From CAZSDP01 sp964605665 (lineage in GTDB: Bacteria; Planctomycetota; UBA8108; UBA1146): a stretch of 64,000 nucleotides of DNA. Within the stretch, counting starts at the first letter, position 1, and each line of letters starts with the position of its first letter. The notes beneath the pieces are model-generated. The model did not search any database, had not been told where the DNA came from, and was given only the letters and a program-made list of their open reading frames with translations. The translations under genes were made by a program, and so were the position numbers. The DNA lies in the NCBI GenBank assembly GCA_964605665.1, contig CAZSDP010000023.1, positions 1 through 64,000 of the forward strand. The letters are read 5' to 3'. Positions 25,502 to 34,294 of the stretch are shown one piece after another.

Positions 25502-26326
25502 TCAGGGACAGGGGGGTTGGAGGCAGGAGAGTGGACCGAGGGTGGGGTCGGGGCCACAGGTGGTGGGAGATGAAGGGGCGAGTCCCCCCGTAAAGAGGAA
25601 GCTCAGCCCGACGATCGCATCCCCGAGGCTCACCTGCTCATTGTCGTCAAAATCCGCCGCCTGCTCGCAAAAGACGGAGCCATTTGCAAACAGATACGCG
25701 AGAACCGACACACAGTCGCCGAGACTGACCGACCCACTCCCATCGACATCGCCGCGGATGAAGTGAGGGTCGTCCACGACCACCGTGATCTGCCCCCCTG
25801 CGAGCACCGGAGCCTCGAAGAGATTCGGTCCCACCGCAATCTCGATCAAAATCGGTGGATTCGACAACGACTCGCAAAAGCTGAGTGTGGCGACATCGGC
25901 ACCCTGGCCCACGCTCAGATAGGTCACCTCTTGCGTCACCATCATCCCGGGGGGAAGAGGGCTCGCTCCGAGGAAATCGACCACCACGGTTTGCGTCACT
26001 CCCTCGGAAAACAAATTCTGGCTGAGGAATGCCGGCGAAAAGGTGAGCGGCGCAGAAACGGAGTCTGGAACGACCACTTGTGGATCGCTGCAGACACCGT
26101 AACTCCATCCTATGATCTCGTTCTCTAGATGGTGCAACTCCACCTCGACGACGACCGTGGTTCCCGGTGAAGCCACAGTATTACTCGCCGTGAGGACGAT
26201 CTCACCAGACGCCGGTTGAGAGACTCCCATCGAAAGAGAGAGCCACAGCAGCAGTCCCGAAATCGGATGCCGAGTCAGAGAAGTGAGATCGGGTTTCGCT
26301 AACCTTAAGGTGGGCATGTCTGTCAT
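25502..26326 (-). CDS. Small secreted cohesin-like and dockerin-like protein
   Basis: About 274 residues from ATG 26326; a TTG at 26350 and ATG 26317 are alternatives and none has a clear ribosome-binding site. Signal peptide (HPISGLLLWLSLSMGVSQPA), a cohesin-like domain (about 37-190, opening IVLTASNTVASPGTTVVVEV, with GWSYGVCSDPQVV), a dockerin pair (FIRGDVDGSGSVSLGDCVSV and DFDDNEQVSLGDAIVGLSFL, about 196-255) and the tail PLSCLQPPCP. This is the minimal form of the architecture shared by the neighbouring genes and is the first of the eight in transcription order. Confidence 0.8.
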   Translation of the reverse strand: MTDMPTLRLAKPDLTSLTRHPISGLLLWLSLSMGVSQPASGEIVLTASNTVASPGTTVVVEVELHHLENEIIGWSYGVCSDPQVVVPDSVSAPLTFSPAFLSQNLFSEGVTQTVVVDFLGASPLPPGMMVTQEVTYLSVGQGADVATLSFCESLSNPPILIEIAVGPNLFEAPVLAGGQITVVVDDPHFIRGDVDGSGSVSLGDCVSVLAYLFANGSVFCEQAADFDDNEQVSLGDAIVGLSFLFTGGLAPSSPTTCGPDPTLGPLSCLQPPCP

Positions 26327-26883
26327 TTCTGGATGATCAACGCGGAGCAAGAATCTTGAATGAGCTCTGTGGAAGTGAGGAGACAGTGGGGCTGCGTCAT
26401 TTGCAGATTGAACCTAGCTTCTACAAGAAGAAGATCGGAATCTGGCTCAGCCACTCACTAAAGATAAGAAGGATCACCGCCCCTCACCTGCCGAGAGCCG
26501 TCTCCCCCGTCGGCTCTCACTCCAAGGTAATCGAAGGTAAGCCCCATGCAAGAGCGACTATCGTGACACTCCTGCCACCAACGGAGAAAACCGGGCGGAT
26601 TTCAAATTGGTTCGGTAAGAAACCGAGCTGATCGGCTGATCAGAGACAAGTCGGAGAGATCTGACAGGTCAGATTTCCTGTGCGGAGCCCTTCTCCACAC
26701 TACGGGAACGGTGGCATCGTTTGGGATGGTGATGCACCCAAGTCGAAGTTCTCCGTCGATCGTTTGTAGAGCTCAACCAGGGAAGGAATCGGCGGAGAGG
26801 ACCGCCCACAATATTGCCTTGTACTTTCCTGCATCAAAGTGCGGGCGCCGTCCCATCCCAGGAATGACCTGCCGAGAGGAGGC
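26327..26883. other. Intergenic region between TonB operon and dockerin cluster
   Basis: This 557-bp stretch separates the end of the TonB operon (26884) from the first dockerin gene. Two small hairpins lie near the middle: CTGATC/GATCAG at 26628-26643, followed on the minus strand by CTCGGTTTCTT, and ATCTGAC/GTCAGAT at 26659-26674. Either could end transcription from the TonB operon. No gene is convincing. Confidence 0.45.
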
Positions 26884-28500
26884 TCACGGCTGCGAAGCCG
26901 CTTTGACCGACCTCTGGAATTCGAACTCGCTTTCGATCTCTCGTAGATTCGCCTGATAGGAGGCATTTTGGATGTCCACCTTCAGCGCCGACTTGTAGTA
27001 GTCGATCGCTTGCCGAAGATAGCCGAGCCCATACGCAGCCTCTGCTGCCCCCGCATACCCCTCCGCCTTGGTTTCAGGAATACCTGCGGCCTGATTGAAG
27101 ACCTCTAATGCCTTCGCAAACTCGCGCTGCTCCAAATGAAGATCGCCCGCTACCAAGCGAACGCGCCCATCTGTGGGACGCGCGTCGAAAATCTTCGCGA
27201 GGCGGCGCAGGGCAGCTTCGGACCGTCCGAGTCGCACCTCGACTTCTACAGCAGCCGCTTGCGCATCGGCATACTCAGTCGCCCCCCGCGGAACTTCCTC
27301 AAAGATCTCAAGGGCTCGCTCCAAATCTTCTGCCGCGAGAAGAGACTCGCCCAAGGCATAACGAATCGAAGGTGGCCTCGATCGCGGATCGGGATATCCA
27401 CGCTCCAACCATATCGCGGATCGGTCGGGAAGATCGAGCTTTCGGTAGAGATCTGAAAGAGTCCGGCAGATCTGCGGAGACTGCTCTCCAGTAACTCTGT
27501 AGATCAACTCGAATTGATCTGCCGCTCGCCGATAGTCTTCCAACTCCAAGTAGCAGTTCGCCACATGCTCGAGATACTCCTTGTCGAGCGGATTCTCTGA
27601 AAGAACCGATCGGAAGTACTGCAGTGCGGACTCGAACCGGCCCGTCTTGTATTCGAGCAAGCCCAACCAACGCAGAAGCTCCTCGTCAGTGGGATCCGCC
27701 ACCAGCGCTTCGAGAAGAGCTGCTCGAGATGCTTCGAAGTAACTCGTTTGACCCTCTTCAATCCCGAGCTCATAAAGAGCCTGCCCCGTGAACTTCAAAA
27801 GTTCACCTCCGCGATAGCCCTCGTCGAACTCGTGCTTCCAAGCAGCGATGGCTCCTTGCCAATCCCTCATTCCGAAGAGCAACTTTCCGAAATTGATGCG
27901 GGCGATGCGGTTACTCGGATCGAGAAGAACCGCCTCTTCGAATCTCGCGACCCCCTCCTCTTGTTTACCGAGGTCATAAGCAGCTGCTCCGAGGATCACC
28001 AAGAGCTGTGCGCGGAGAGAGTCTTCCATCGGGCGAAGAACACAAACTTCTTCGACCAAGGGAGCCAAAGCTGAGTTTGCATTCGGGGTCGTGATCGTAC
28101 GGGTGATCAATTCAGAGTCGACCCCGCCAGCGCGCGCTTCTTCATATGCTTGAATCGAGGCGAGATCCATCTCAAGAATCTTCTGGATCATGTCGTAAGA
28201 AGCTTGTGGGTCGGTCCCGAGTAGAGCCGCCGCTTTGTTCGCAGTGATCGATCGTGCCCGACGAAGCTCGTTTTCTTGCACCTTCAGGGTCAGCTGGCGC
28301 CGCGCTTCATTCTGCTCTACCACGACCTGTTGGTTCTCGGCGACAACTTGTTTCGATTGGTTTCGAGTTCGACGCTCTTTCGCTATCGAATCCGCTTCGG
28401 CAGTGGTCACCGTCTGACAACCGGGGCTGCAACACAGCAGCGCCAAGGTCGCGATACCCAGCACTCTGAAAAGTGGGGAACACCGCTCTAAGTCGTTCAT
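26884..28500 (-). CDS. TPR-repeat lipoprotein of the TonB operon
   Basis: 538 residues from ATG 28500, chosen because GAGGTG precedes it and it gives a compact lipoprotein signal ending in LLCCSPGC. An in-frame ATG at 28548 overlaps the tonB stop as ATGA and is an alternative. The mature part has a short coiled-coil stretch (ENQQVVVEQNEARRQLTL) and about ten tetratricopeptide repeats, for example VARFEEAVLLDPSNRIARIN, FESALQYFRSVLSENPLDKE and AIDYYKSALKVDIQNASYQA. TPR proteins mediate protein-protein contacts. Proteins of this kind commonly end TonB clusters of the DUF3450/TtpC type, and it is probably an outer-membrane or periplasmic accessory of the energy-transduction complex. Confidence 0.8.
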   Translation of the reverse strand: MNDLERCSPLFRVLGIATLALLCCSPGCQTVTTAEADSIAKERRTRNQSKQVVAENQQVVVEQNEARRQLTLKVQENELRRARSITANKAAALLGTDPQASYDMIQKILEMDLASIQAYEEARAGGVDSELITRTITTPNANSALAPLVEEVCVLRPMEDSLRAQLLVILGAAAYDLGKQEEGVARFEEAVLLDPSNRIARINFGKLLFGMRDWQGAIAAWKHEFDEGYRGGELLKFTGQALYELGIEEGQTSYFEASRAALLEALVADPTDEELLRWLGLLEYKTGRFESALQYFRSVLSENPLDKEYLEHVANCYLELEDYRRAADQFELIYRVTGEQSPQICRTLSDLYRKLDLPDRSAIWLERGYPDPRSRPPSIRYALGESLLAAEDLERALEIFEEVPRGATEYADAQAAAVEVEVRLGRSEAALRRLAKIFDARPTDGRVRLVAGDLHLEQREFAKALEVFNQAAGIPETKAEGYAGAAEAAYGLGYLRQAIDYYKSALKVDIQNASYQANLREIESEFEFQRSVKAASQP

Positions 28501-28544
28501 CGAGCACCTCGAGATCGAATCTGGTTTTGGTTTTGCGGGTCTCT

Positions 28545-29384
28545 TCATGCGTCCTCGAGTTTGAATCGGTAAATCAGGGTTTCCCAAGAGGGAAGAGGCT
28601 TCCCATTCTCGTCTTCAGCAGGATCAAACATCATCTCTGGAATGACTTCTTCCTCGACCGTCTTCTCGAAGTAACCTTTCGGCGACGCGCGCAAGATCTC
28701 GTATTCTTGAATTCTTCCGTCAAGCCCCACCAAAGCACGAAACTGCACAGAGCCTTCGATGTTTCGCTGTCTTGCCACCGGTGGATACGATGGTTTTGGG
28801 GTGTAGCGACGCCGAGCCGACTTCGCGACTCCCGGTGACCTTGTTCTCTCCCGACCACTGTTGTCGGAGATGTCGACGCCACGAAATTCACGGATCTGAT
28901 CTCGGAGACGCTCATATGCGAGCGCATCACCGATTTCATCGATGGCATCGTTGAAGCCAACTCCGCCGATCTCGATAACTGGCCCTTCACCAACCAAACC
29001 GCCGAGAGAAATCGCTGTCGCACGAATCTGCGGACGTGGACTCCTTTGGGCGGTGGAGGGTCGAGCCGCCCGCTTTGTCGGGATTCGTCTCTCCTGTGCT
29101 ATCTCATGCTTCTGAACTCGCTTCTTCGGCTCCGGCGGCTTGCGACGTTCTTGCTGCGATTTGGCCATCGGCTTCGGAGAATCGTGCTCCACCTTGAACG
29201 CAGGTGCGAACTGAGGAAGCTCCACTTTCTCACCGTCAGCGGAAGGCTGGATGAAAGCGAGGAACAACAACACCGCGGTGGTAAAGCACAACCCTCCGCC
29301 GAAGGTGATCAACCTTCGACCCAACGCCGATGACTGCTGGCCACGGGCATATGGATTTCTCGAGGAAGAATGCTTCGCCACCAT
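28545..29384 (-). CDS. tonB: TonB-family energy transducer
   Basis: About 279 residues from ATG 29384; a TTG at 29393 overlapping the exbD stop is possible but lacks spacing for its GAGGG. One N-terminal membrane anchor (FGGGLCFTTAVLLFLAFIQP), a long Pro/Lys/Arg-rich periplasm-spanning region (about 60-120) and a C-terminal TonB domain (about 195-279) with the family's PSYPPVARQRNIEGSVQFRA and VGLDGRIQEYEIL strands. TonB spans the periplasm and transmits force from ExbB-ExbD in the inner membrane to outer-membrane transporters. Stop TGA at 28547-28545 overlaps the next ORF's first possible ATG. Confidence 0.9.
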   Translation of the reverse strand: MVAKHSSSRNPYARGQQSSALGRRLITFGGGLCFTTAVLLFLAFIQPSADGEKVELPQFAPAFKVEHDSPKPMAKSQQERRKPPEPKKRVQKHEIAQERRIPTKRAARPSTAQRSPRPQIRATAISLGGLVGEGPVIEIGGVGFNDAIDEIGDALAYERLRDQIREFRGVDISDNSGRERTRSPGVAKSARRRYTPKPSYPPVARQRNIEGSVQFRALVGLDGRIQEYEILRASPKGYFEKTVEEEVIPEMMFDPAEDENGKPLPSWETLIYRFKLEDA

Positions 29385-29389
29385 CAAGC

Positions 29390-29797
29390 TCAACCCTCTG
29401 TCTTCGTCGCCACGCTGATCTCAGCGGCACCTGCCAACTTGCACTCATCGATCACTCGAACCATGAGACCGCTTCGCGATGCCTCGTCAGCAACAATCAC
29501 CACGGGGGCTTTTGGCTGCCTGATCCGCGCCTGGGCAACTTCGGGCCTTACCGAACTCAGATCGATACGCTTCCCCGCCATATGAATGGTCCCCGCCGAC
29601 GAGATTCCGACGAGGATGACATCACCACCCTGGACTTCTCCCGTAGCTGCCTCTGGGCGTTCCACTTCAATCCCCGTCTCCTTGATGAAGTTCGTGTTCA
29701 CCAAGAAAAAGATGAGCAACAGAAACGTCATGTCGATCAGAGGGGCCATGTCTACGGTTGCTTCCTCGAGAGCGCTTTTCCTTCTCGTGCGAATCAT
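29390..29797 (-). CDS. exbD: ExbD/TolR-type biopolymer transport protein
   Basis: 135 residues. A cytoplasmic N-terminus (MIRTRRKS), one membrane helix with the proton-carrying aspartate in MAPLIDMTFLLLIFFLV (Asp about residue 22), then a periplasmic ExbD domain with VVIVADEASRSGLMVRVIDE. It forms the proton-driven motor together with ExbB and energises TonB. AGGAAGAGAGG upstream supports the start. The stop overlaps a possible TTG start of tonB. Confidence 0.92.
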   Translation of the reverse strand: MIRTRRKSALEEATVDMAPLIDMTFLLLIFFLVNTNFIKETGIEVERPEAATGEVQGGDVILVGISSAGTIHMAGKRIDLSSVRPEVAQARIRQPKAPVVIVADEASRSGLMVRVIDECKLAGAAEISVATKTEG

Positions 29798-29850
29798 GAT
29801 GCGCCTCTCTTCCTACCTGTTGATCTTGAGTCCATCGCTCGATGTTGCAT

Positions 29851-30528
29851 TTAGGCCGCCTCTCCTCGCAGTTGCATCGATGAGATGCGTATCTCCGATT
29901 GCAACGTCAGCCCTCGCTTTGAAAGCCATCCGAGGCTGATCACACCGGGAAGAGATACGACTAGGCCGACATTTGTGGCGGTCAATGCGATAGAAATTCC
30001 CGCCGACAACGCTTTCGGATCATTGGTCGCATTCGTCATCATCGCACTGAAGGTCGCAATCATGCCGATCACCGTTCCCATCAATCCCATGAGCGGCGCG
30101 GCGCGCGCAAAGGTCGAAAGCAACGACATACCCCGTTCGATGGAGAGGTTCTCCTCGAGCTCAGCTCGTTCCGCTTGAAGTTCGCGCCGCACACCTCCCG
30201 GCTTTCGAGGTGGGTTCGCCAAAATCCGCAACAAGAATCGGGAGTATGGCGTTCGGTAGTTGAGGCAAGCCGCTTCCAGTGCCTCCTGATTTTCGACGCT
30301 GTCGACCTCGAGAAACTCGTTGAAAGTGCGAACCACTTCGCGTCGATCTCTCTCCAATGAACGAGCAATCGGCGGTAAAAGTGCAAAGAAGGTCCGGGGG
30401 TCGTAGAGATAAAAGAGTCGATCCATCGTCAGGACGCCGATCCCCAGGCACGTCAATACCAGAGGAATCATCACTGGGAGTGTTCCTCGTTCGAGTAGGT
30501 CGAAGAGCTGTTGAATGATCGGTGGCAT
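29851..30528 (-). CDS. exbB: ExbB/TolQ-type proton channel protein
   Basis: 225 residues with three membrane helices: LPVMIPLVLTCLGIGVLTMD near the N-terminus, and two in the C-terminal half with the family signature RAAPLMGLMGTVIGMIATF followed by ISIALTATNVGLVVSLPGVI. This is the short ExbB of the operon. It starts five bases after the stop of the large ExbB-like gene, so translation is probably coupled. ExbB pentamers surround ExbD and form the proton path. Confidence 0.92.
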   Translation of the reverse strand: MPPIIQQLFDLLERGTLPVMIPLVLTCLGIGVLTMDRLFYLYDPRTFFALLPPIARSLERDRREVVRTFNEFLEVDSVENQEALEAACLNYRTPYSRFLLRILANPPRKPGGVRRELQAERAELEENLSIERGMSLLSTFARAAPLMGLMGTVIGMIATFSAMMTNATNDPKALSAGISIALTATNVGLVVSLPGVISLGWLSKRGLTLQSEIRISSMQLRGEAA

Positions 30529-30533
30529 ATCGA

Positions 30534-32264
30534 CTAGTTCCTCTGATAGGTTTCGTTCGAGGAGGACTCGGTTCCTTCGAAGTCGTCCTTACCTTCACCC
30601 CGCGGTGTGGTTTCGTCCTCCGCACCAGAATCGGAACAGTTTTCTCGATCCCATTCCTCGAGTTTCGCGGAAGGTTCATCAACTCGATCGAACTCAGCAA
30701 GCCCACTTGAGGAGTCGTCGGAGGACAGGAATTCCGACTCCGTCACTTGCTCCTCTTCCGAGGACCGACCTTCGAGAATCGTCAGGACCACCGACATCGC
30801 TCCCGTTTCAATCTTTCCGAGACCTCGATCAGCAAATGCGCCGAGGATTCCGCGGGCGAGAAGACATGGGATTGCCAGATAGAGACCGCCCTGGGTGGTG
30901 ATCAATGCGACCGAAATGCCACCCGCCATGAAGCGAGGATCGGACGTACCGAAAATCGTGACTTGATTGAAGGTCAAAATCATTCCGGTCACCGTCCCCA
31001 ACAATCCCATCAAGGGCGCGACTGCGGCACAAAGAGCGATAAAGCTGAGTCTCGCAGTGAGCTGTGGTTGGACGTGGAGTAGTGCTTCCTGTACGGCATC
31101 TTCCATCACCGCGCGATCGCGATTGTGATGGATCAATGCTGCCTGAAGAACACCACCGACCGGACCTCGAGTGTTCGTTGCATACTGAATCGCTTCTTCG
31201 ACACGGTCATTCTCGATCAACTCAAGGGTCTTTCGCACCTTTTCATCGATCCCCCGCGTTTTACTGAAGAGAACCAGGGCACGCTCGATCACCATCAGCA
31301 ACGCCAAAGCAGCGACGATCGCAATCGGCCACATGAAGACGCCACCTTTTTCGAACCACTCCCCGATGGTGTCTCCGACATCGAGTGCGGCGAGCCCCGC
31401 TCCACCGGTCACGTCCACCGGGATAGCCCCACCTCCCGCAGGATTCCCGACCAGGGAAGCGATGTCACCCTGCTGCTCGGTCGTCAAACCGACTGCTCGT
31501 CCTTCTGGCTTCTCCCCAAAACTGGTCGGCGAGATGACGAATCCACTCTCTAGCGGCGTGCTGTAGTAGCCACCCAACAAGCCGACACGCAGAATCGTCC
31601 CCTCGCGAATGTCCCCACCACTGGCGGTCAATCTTAGATCGGTCTCGAACCGTGACGTCGTTTCTGCGCCGTCTAGAACTCGTGAGTAAAGACCCAACAG
31701 CTGGTCGATTTCTCGTGAAGGATCTCGATCAACGCCATCCCCAGGATTCGCAATCGAGGCGATGGGGGCTAAAAACTCAGGGTCAGCCAAGGTGAAGGGA
31801 GAAACCTGGAATCGGTCTTTGAGATCAAATGCCTGCCGAGTGAGCTCCCCGAGCAATGACTGATACGCGATCTCTCGTTGTCCCAATTCTCGCTCCGCAT
31901 TGACGCGCCTCTCATCGGTATCAAAGAGCTGATCCGCCAACGCCTCGAACTCGCTGAGGAGTTTCAACTCTTCCGCAGAGAGATCACTCAACGCAGCGGT
32001 GGTCTCGCTGATCTTCGAGTTGAGGGCTACTGCCTCCTCTTGCCACTGCAGTTCAAGTTCCGCGAGTTCGGCATGAATGCTCTCTATCGCCTTCTCAATT
32101 GCCGCATCACCGGGAGACTCCGGAGATTGAGGTGAGCTCGGCGACGGCCCCACTTCGAGATCGGGAGTTTGAATTCGATCTTGGGCGTGCAGGCAAGTCG
32201 GTCCCAAAATTAGGCAGAGAAAGAAGAGCCGGGGCAAAGACTGCATCGAACTCGAGAACTTCAC
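30534..32264 (-). CDS. Large MotA/TolQ/ExbB-family protein, TtpC-like
   Basis: 576 residues. Signal peptide (LFFLCLILGPTCLHA), then a coiled-coil region (about 55-150: AIESIHAELAELELQWQEEA and SAEELKLLSEFEALADQLFD), a periplasmic beta-rich part (150-300), a membrane helix (GVFMWPIAIVAALALLMVIE) and the ExbB core with two helices (LSFIALCAAVAPLMGLLGTV and GISVALITTQGGLYLAIPCL). An acidic Ser/Glu-rich cytoplasmic tail follows. This matches TtpC, the extra ExbB-like component required by TonB2 systems of Vibrio and relatives. Start and stop overlaps link it to the DUF3450 gene (ATGA at 32261-32264) and to exbB. Confidence 0.88.
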   Translation of the reverse strand: MKFSSSMQSLPRLFFLCLILGPTCLHAQDRIQTPDLEVGPSPSSPQSPESPGDAAIEKAIESIHAELAELELQWQEEAVALNSKISETTAALSDLSAEELKLLSEFEALADQLFDTDERRVNAERELGQREIAYQSLLGELTRQAFDLKDRFQVSPFTLADPEFLAPIASIANPGDGVDRDPSREIDQLLGLYSRVLDGAETTSRFETDLRLTASGGDIREGTILRVGLLGGYYSTPLESGFVISPTSFGEKPEGRAVGLTTEQQGDIASLVGNPAGGGAIPVDVTGGAGLAALDVGDTIGEWFEKGGVFMWPIAIVAALALLMVIERALVLFSKTRGIDEKVRKTLELIENDRVEEAIQYATNTRGPVGGVLQAALIHHNRDRAVMEDAVQEALLHVQPQLTARLSFIALCAAVAPLMGLLGTVTGMILTFNQVTIFGTSDPRFMAGGISVALITTQGGLYLAIPCLLARGILGAFADRGLGKIETGAMSVVLTILEGRSSEEEQVTESEFLSSDDSSSGLAEFDRVDEPSAKLEEWDRENCSDSGAEDETTPRGEGKDDFEGTESSSNETYQRN

Positions 32265-33145
32265 TGAGACCCTCCTTCTTCCACCGGGAGCTTCGGAAGA
32301 AACAGGTCGACCAACTGGGGAGTGCGACGTCGGTTGAGAATATCAACGGTATGCAGATAGCCCTTCGCGGCCTCTGGTCGTCCCTCGACGGCAGAGAGGC
32401 CTGCCTCCAGAGATTCTCCCGCCCCAGAGAATCCGAGAAGAGTTCCATCTTCACTGGCGAAGATCACGCCGATCAAGCCGAGGTGAAAACCGCTCACCGC
32501 CTTCGGTCCATCCGGAGTCTCCACCTCTAGGACTGAGGACTCGATCAGGCGACCGAGCGCTTCTTGGTCTCGAAGTAATCGACCAGCGGTCGCCAGAGCC
32601 GAGGCTGCGTTCGTTCGCTGATCTCCGATCAAAGTGACAGCTTCCTCAATCGCGTGCACTCTTTCGGCAATCTTCCAAGGAATTCCTGACTCTACACGTC
32701 TCTGAAGAGCAGACAGAAACCGCTCGATGCGGTCCTTCAGCTTCTGCTCCTTCTCGATAATTTGCTCTTCTTTGGAGTTTGCCTCAGTGATCTGAGCGGA
32801 GATCTCTTCGAGTTTGCTTTTCCGCTTGTCGATCTCACGCTGAATCGCGTGATTGCGACGTCTTCCAGCATTCAACTCCGCACGAAGCGCATCGAGTCGA
32901 TCCTGCTGCTCACGACGTCGCTGAAGCGCTGCTTCAGACCGGCGTCGTAACTGCTCTTGTAGACGCATCAACTCCTGTGACTTTGTCTCAGCCTCAGAGT
33001 CGGAGCGCTTCACCGGAGAATCGGTCTGCCCATAGAGTTGAGCAGCAAAAAGTAGCGCCACCCCGATCGAACCGAGTAGGACGATGGGAGGCCACGCCTG
33101 CTTGCGCTCGCATAACCTTCCGGTCAGTTGCTTGGGAAACCACAT
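32261..33145 (-). CDS. DUF3450-family periplasmic coiled-coil protein
   Basis: 294 residues. N-terminal hydrophobic segment (AWPPIVLLGSIGVALLFAAQ, a signal peptide or anchor), a long coiled coil (about 50-150, with RLQEQLRRRSEAALQRRREQ and HAIQREIDKRKSKLEEISAQ), then the DUF3450 C-terminal domain with RVHAIEEAVTLIGDQRTNAA and GLIGVIFASEDG. Genes of this family are regularly found first in TonB clusters with a TtpC-like ExbB; its exact job is unknown. It is the first gene of this operon, with a strong ribosome-binding site (GAGGAGG six bases before the start). Confidence 0.88.
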   Translation of the reverse strand: MWFPKQLTGRLCERKQAWPPIVLLGSIGVALLFAAQLYGQTDSPVKRSDSEAETKSQELMRLQEQLRRRSEAALQRRREQQDRLDALRAELNAGRRRNHAIQREIDKRKSKLEEISAQITEANSKEEQIIEKEQKLKDRIERFLSALQRRVESGIPWKIAERVHAIEEAVTLIGDQRTNAASALATAGRLLRDQEALGRLIESSVLEVETPDGPKAVSGFHLGLIGVIFASEDGTLLGFSGAGESLEAGLSAVEGRPEAAKGYLHTVDILNRRRTPQLVDLFLPKLPVEEGGSQ

Positions 33146-33768
33146 GGTTTCCTCCTCTTATCTCGCACAGCGAGACACTTCGCCTCGGTCCGAACTCACT
33201 CGGGTACGCGACCACTTTGTACTTGTCGCCAAATGGGCGATGTCATCGGTGATCTCGAGCGCGAACGACTCCTACGTATCTGGATCGCGCACGAAGACCA
33301 GAAGCTACGGTGGTGAGCTAAGGACTGACCCTCTCGCGTCGATTGCAAAGAGAGCAGCTGGAACTCCATTCCTCTCCCACCTGAGTCGATCGCATTCATC
33401 GCAACCTACATCAGCTCAATTGGTAAATCGAAACCGCTCACTAGGGTCTCTTCACTCGGCGGATAGTCAAAGGGTCCAACGGAAGAAATCTCACGAGAGA
33501 CCGTTCGACGCCAATTTCGCCTTCGACCCTCGATGCTGAATTCTGGACAATATCGCCAATTCCAGCGGTCGATTCGCGGGTTTCCCTCTCGCAAGCGCAA
33601 AGCGAGCACTGCATGAAAACTGCAAGAAGAACCGTTCTCGTTCCTTCCATTCTCTTCAAATCCTCCTCAAGCTCAAAGATCGACCGAATACGATCGGCCA
33701 AGAGTAAAGCCTGTACGATATTTACGAGCGGTCTCATCGCCCCCCTTGTAAAGCACCGGCTGATCGAG
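33146..33768. other. Upstream region of the TonB operon, no supported gene
   Basis: This 623-bp stretch should contain the TonB operon promoter. Short minus-strand frames around 33441-33737 and 33406-33609 are open, and the first has a lipoprotein-like beginning (TVLLAVFMQCSLCAC). Neither continues into recognisable sequence. The area may be decayed DNA continuous with the broken ORF to its right. Confidence 0.4.
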
Positions 33769-34280
33769 CTAGTCCCCCAACGTCAGCCTGCGACGACACT
33801 TTCCCCAACTTCTGGAAATCGTGAAGTCGAGCTCGATCGGTGGCCGCTCATCATGATCAGGAGTTCCACCGGAGCCAACCGCACAGATCGGTTTACCGAG
33901 GGAATTGGCGAGAAACCCTGCACTGATCGCAGAGGTCGGGTCATCGTAGAAGAGGCTCAGGTTGACGGTACGGCTGCGAACCCCAGTGGCGAATCCCAGT
34001 GGCGAATCCCACTGGCGACGTCGATGTGGCTGATCACCGTGGAGCCGTTGACCCCAATTCCACAACCTCGAACCGCCTCAACTCCGGTTGGCTCTCCTTC
34101 CAGAGCAACTCCTGCGATGCGATTCACCTCGTGCATCTCGGAATCTGGCTCAGAGACGCGCAGCCCTTCCTTGAGGAGACTCGTCTCTATCGCCACAGAG
34201 CGAGAAGAAGAGGGCGAGCGTTCACTTCCTGAGATCCTCTCAAAAGGGGAACAGGCCCCACTCGACCGCAGGGAGGCCAA
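33769..34280 (-). pseudogene. ORF broken by a 13-bp tandem duplication, product unknown
   Basis: The minus-strand frame reads GIGVNGSTVISHIDVASG and then shifts at the 13-bp repeat at 33982-34020. Removing two repeat units (26 bp) rejoins it in frame to VRSRTVNLSLFYDDPTSAIS and a continuing ~65-residue segment ending at a TAG at 33769. Codon usage on both sides looks coding, while the long open plus-strand frame over the same bases is Ser/Thr/Arg/Pro-rich, as expected for a shadow. The N-terminal boundary is unclear (TTG 34280 at most). No family is recognised. It could be a pseudogene or a slippage-switched gene. Confidence 0.4.
33982..34020. repeat. 13-bp tandem repeat, three copies
   Basis: CCCAGTGGCGAAT at 33982-33994 and again at 33995-34007, then CCCACTGGCGACG at 34008-34020. 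Two exact copies and one imperfect copy. The unit length is not a multiple of three, so each added copy changes the reading frame. Confidence 0.85.
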
Positions 34281-34294
34281 TTTTTTGCCGGAGA

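Noticed and set aside
4127..26326. Interpretation as a classical cellulosome
   Set aside because: No glycoside hydrolase, carbohydrate-binding module of known type or S-layer-homology domain was seen; only dockerin-like and cohesin-like modules are shared.
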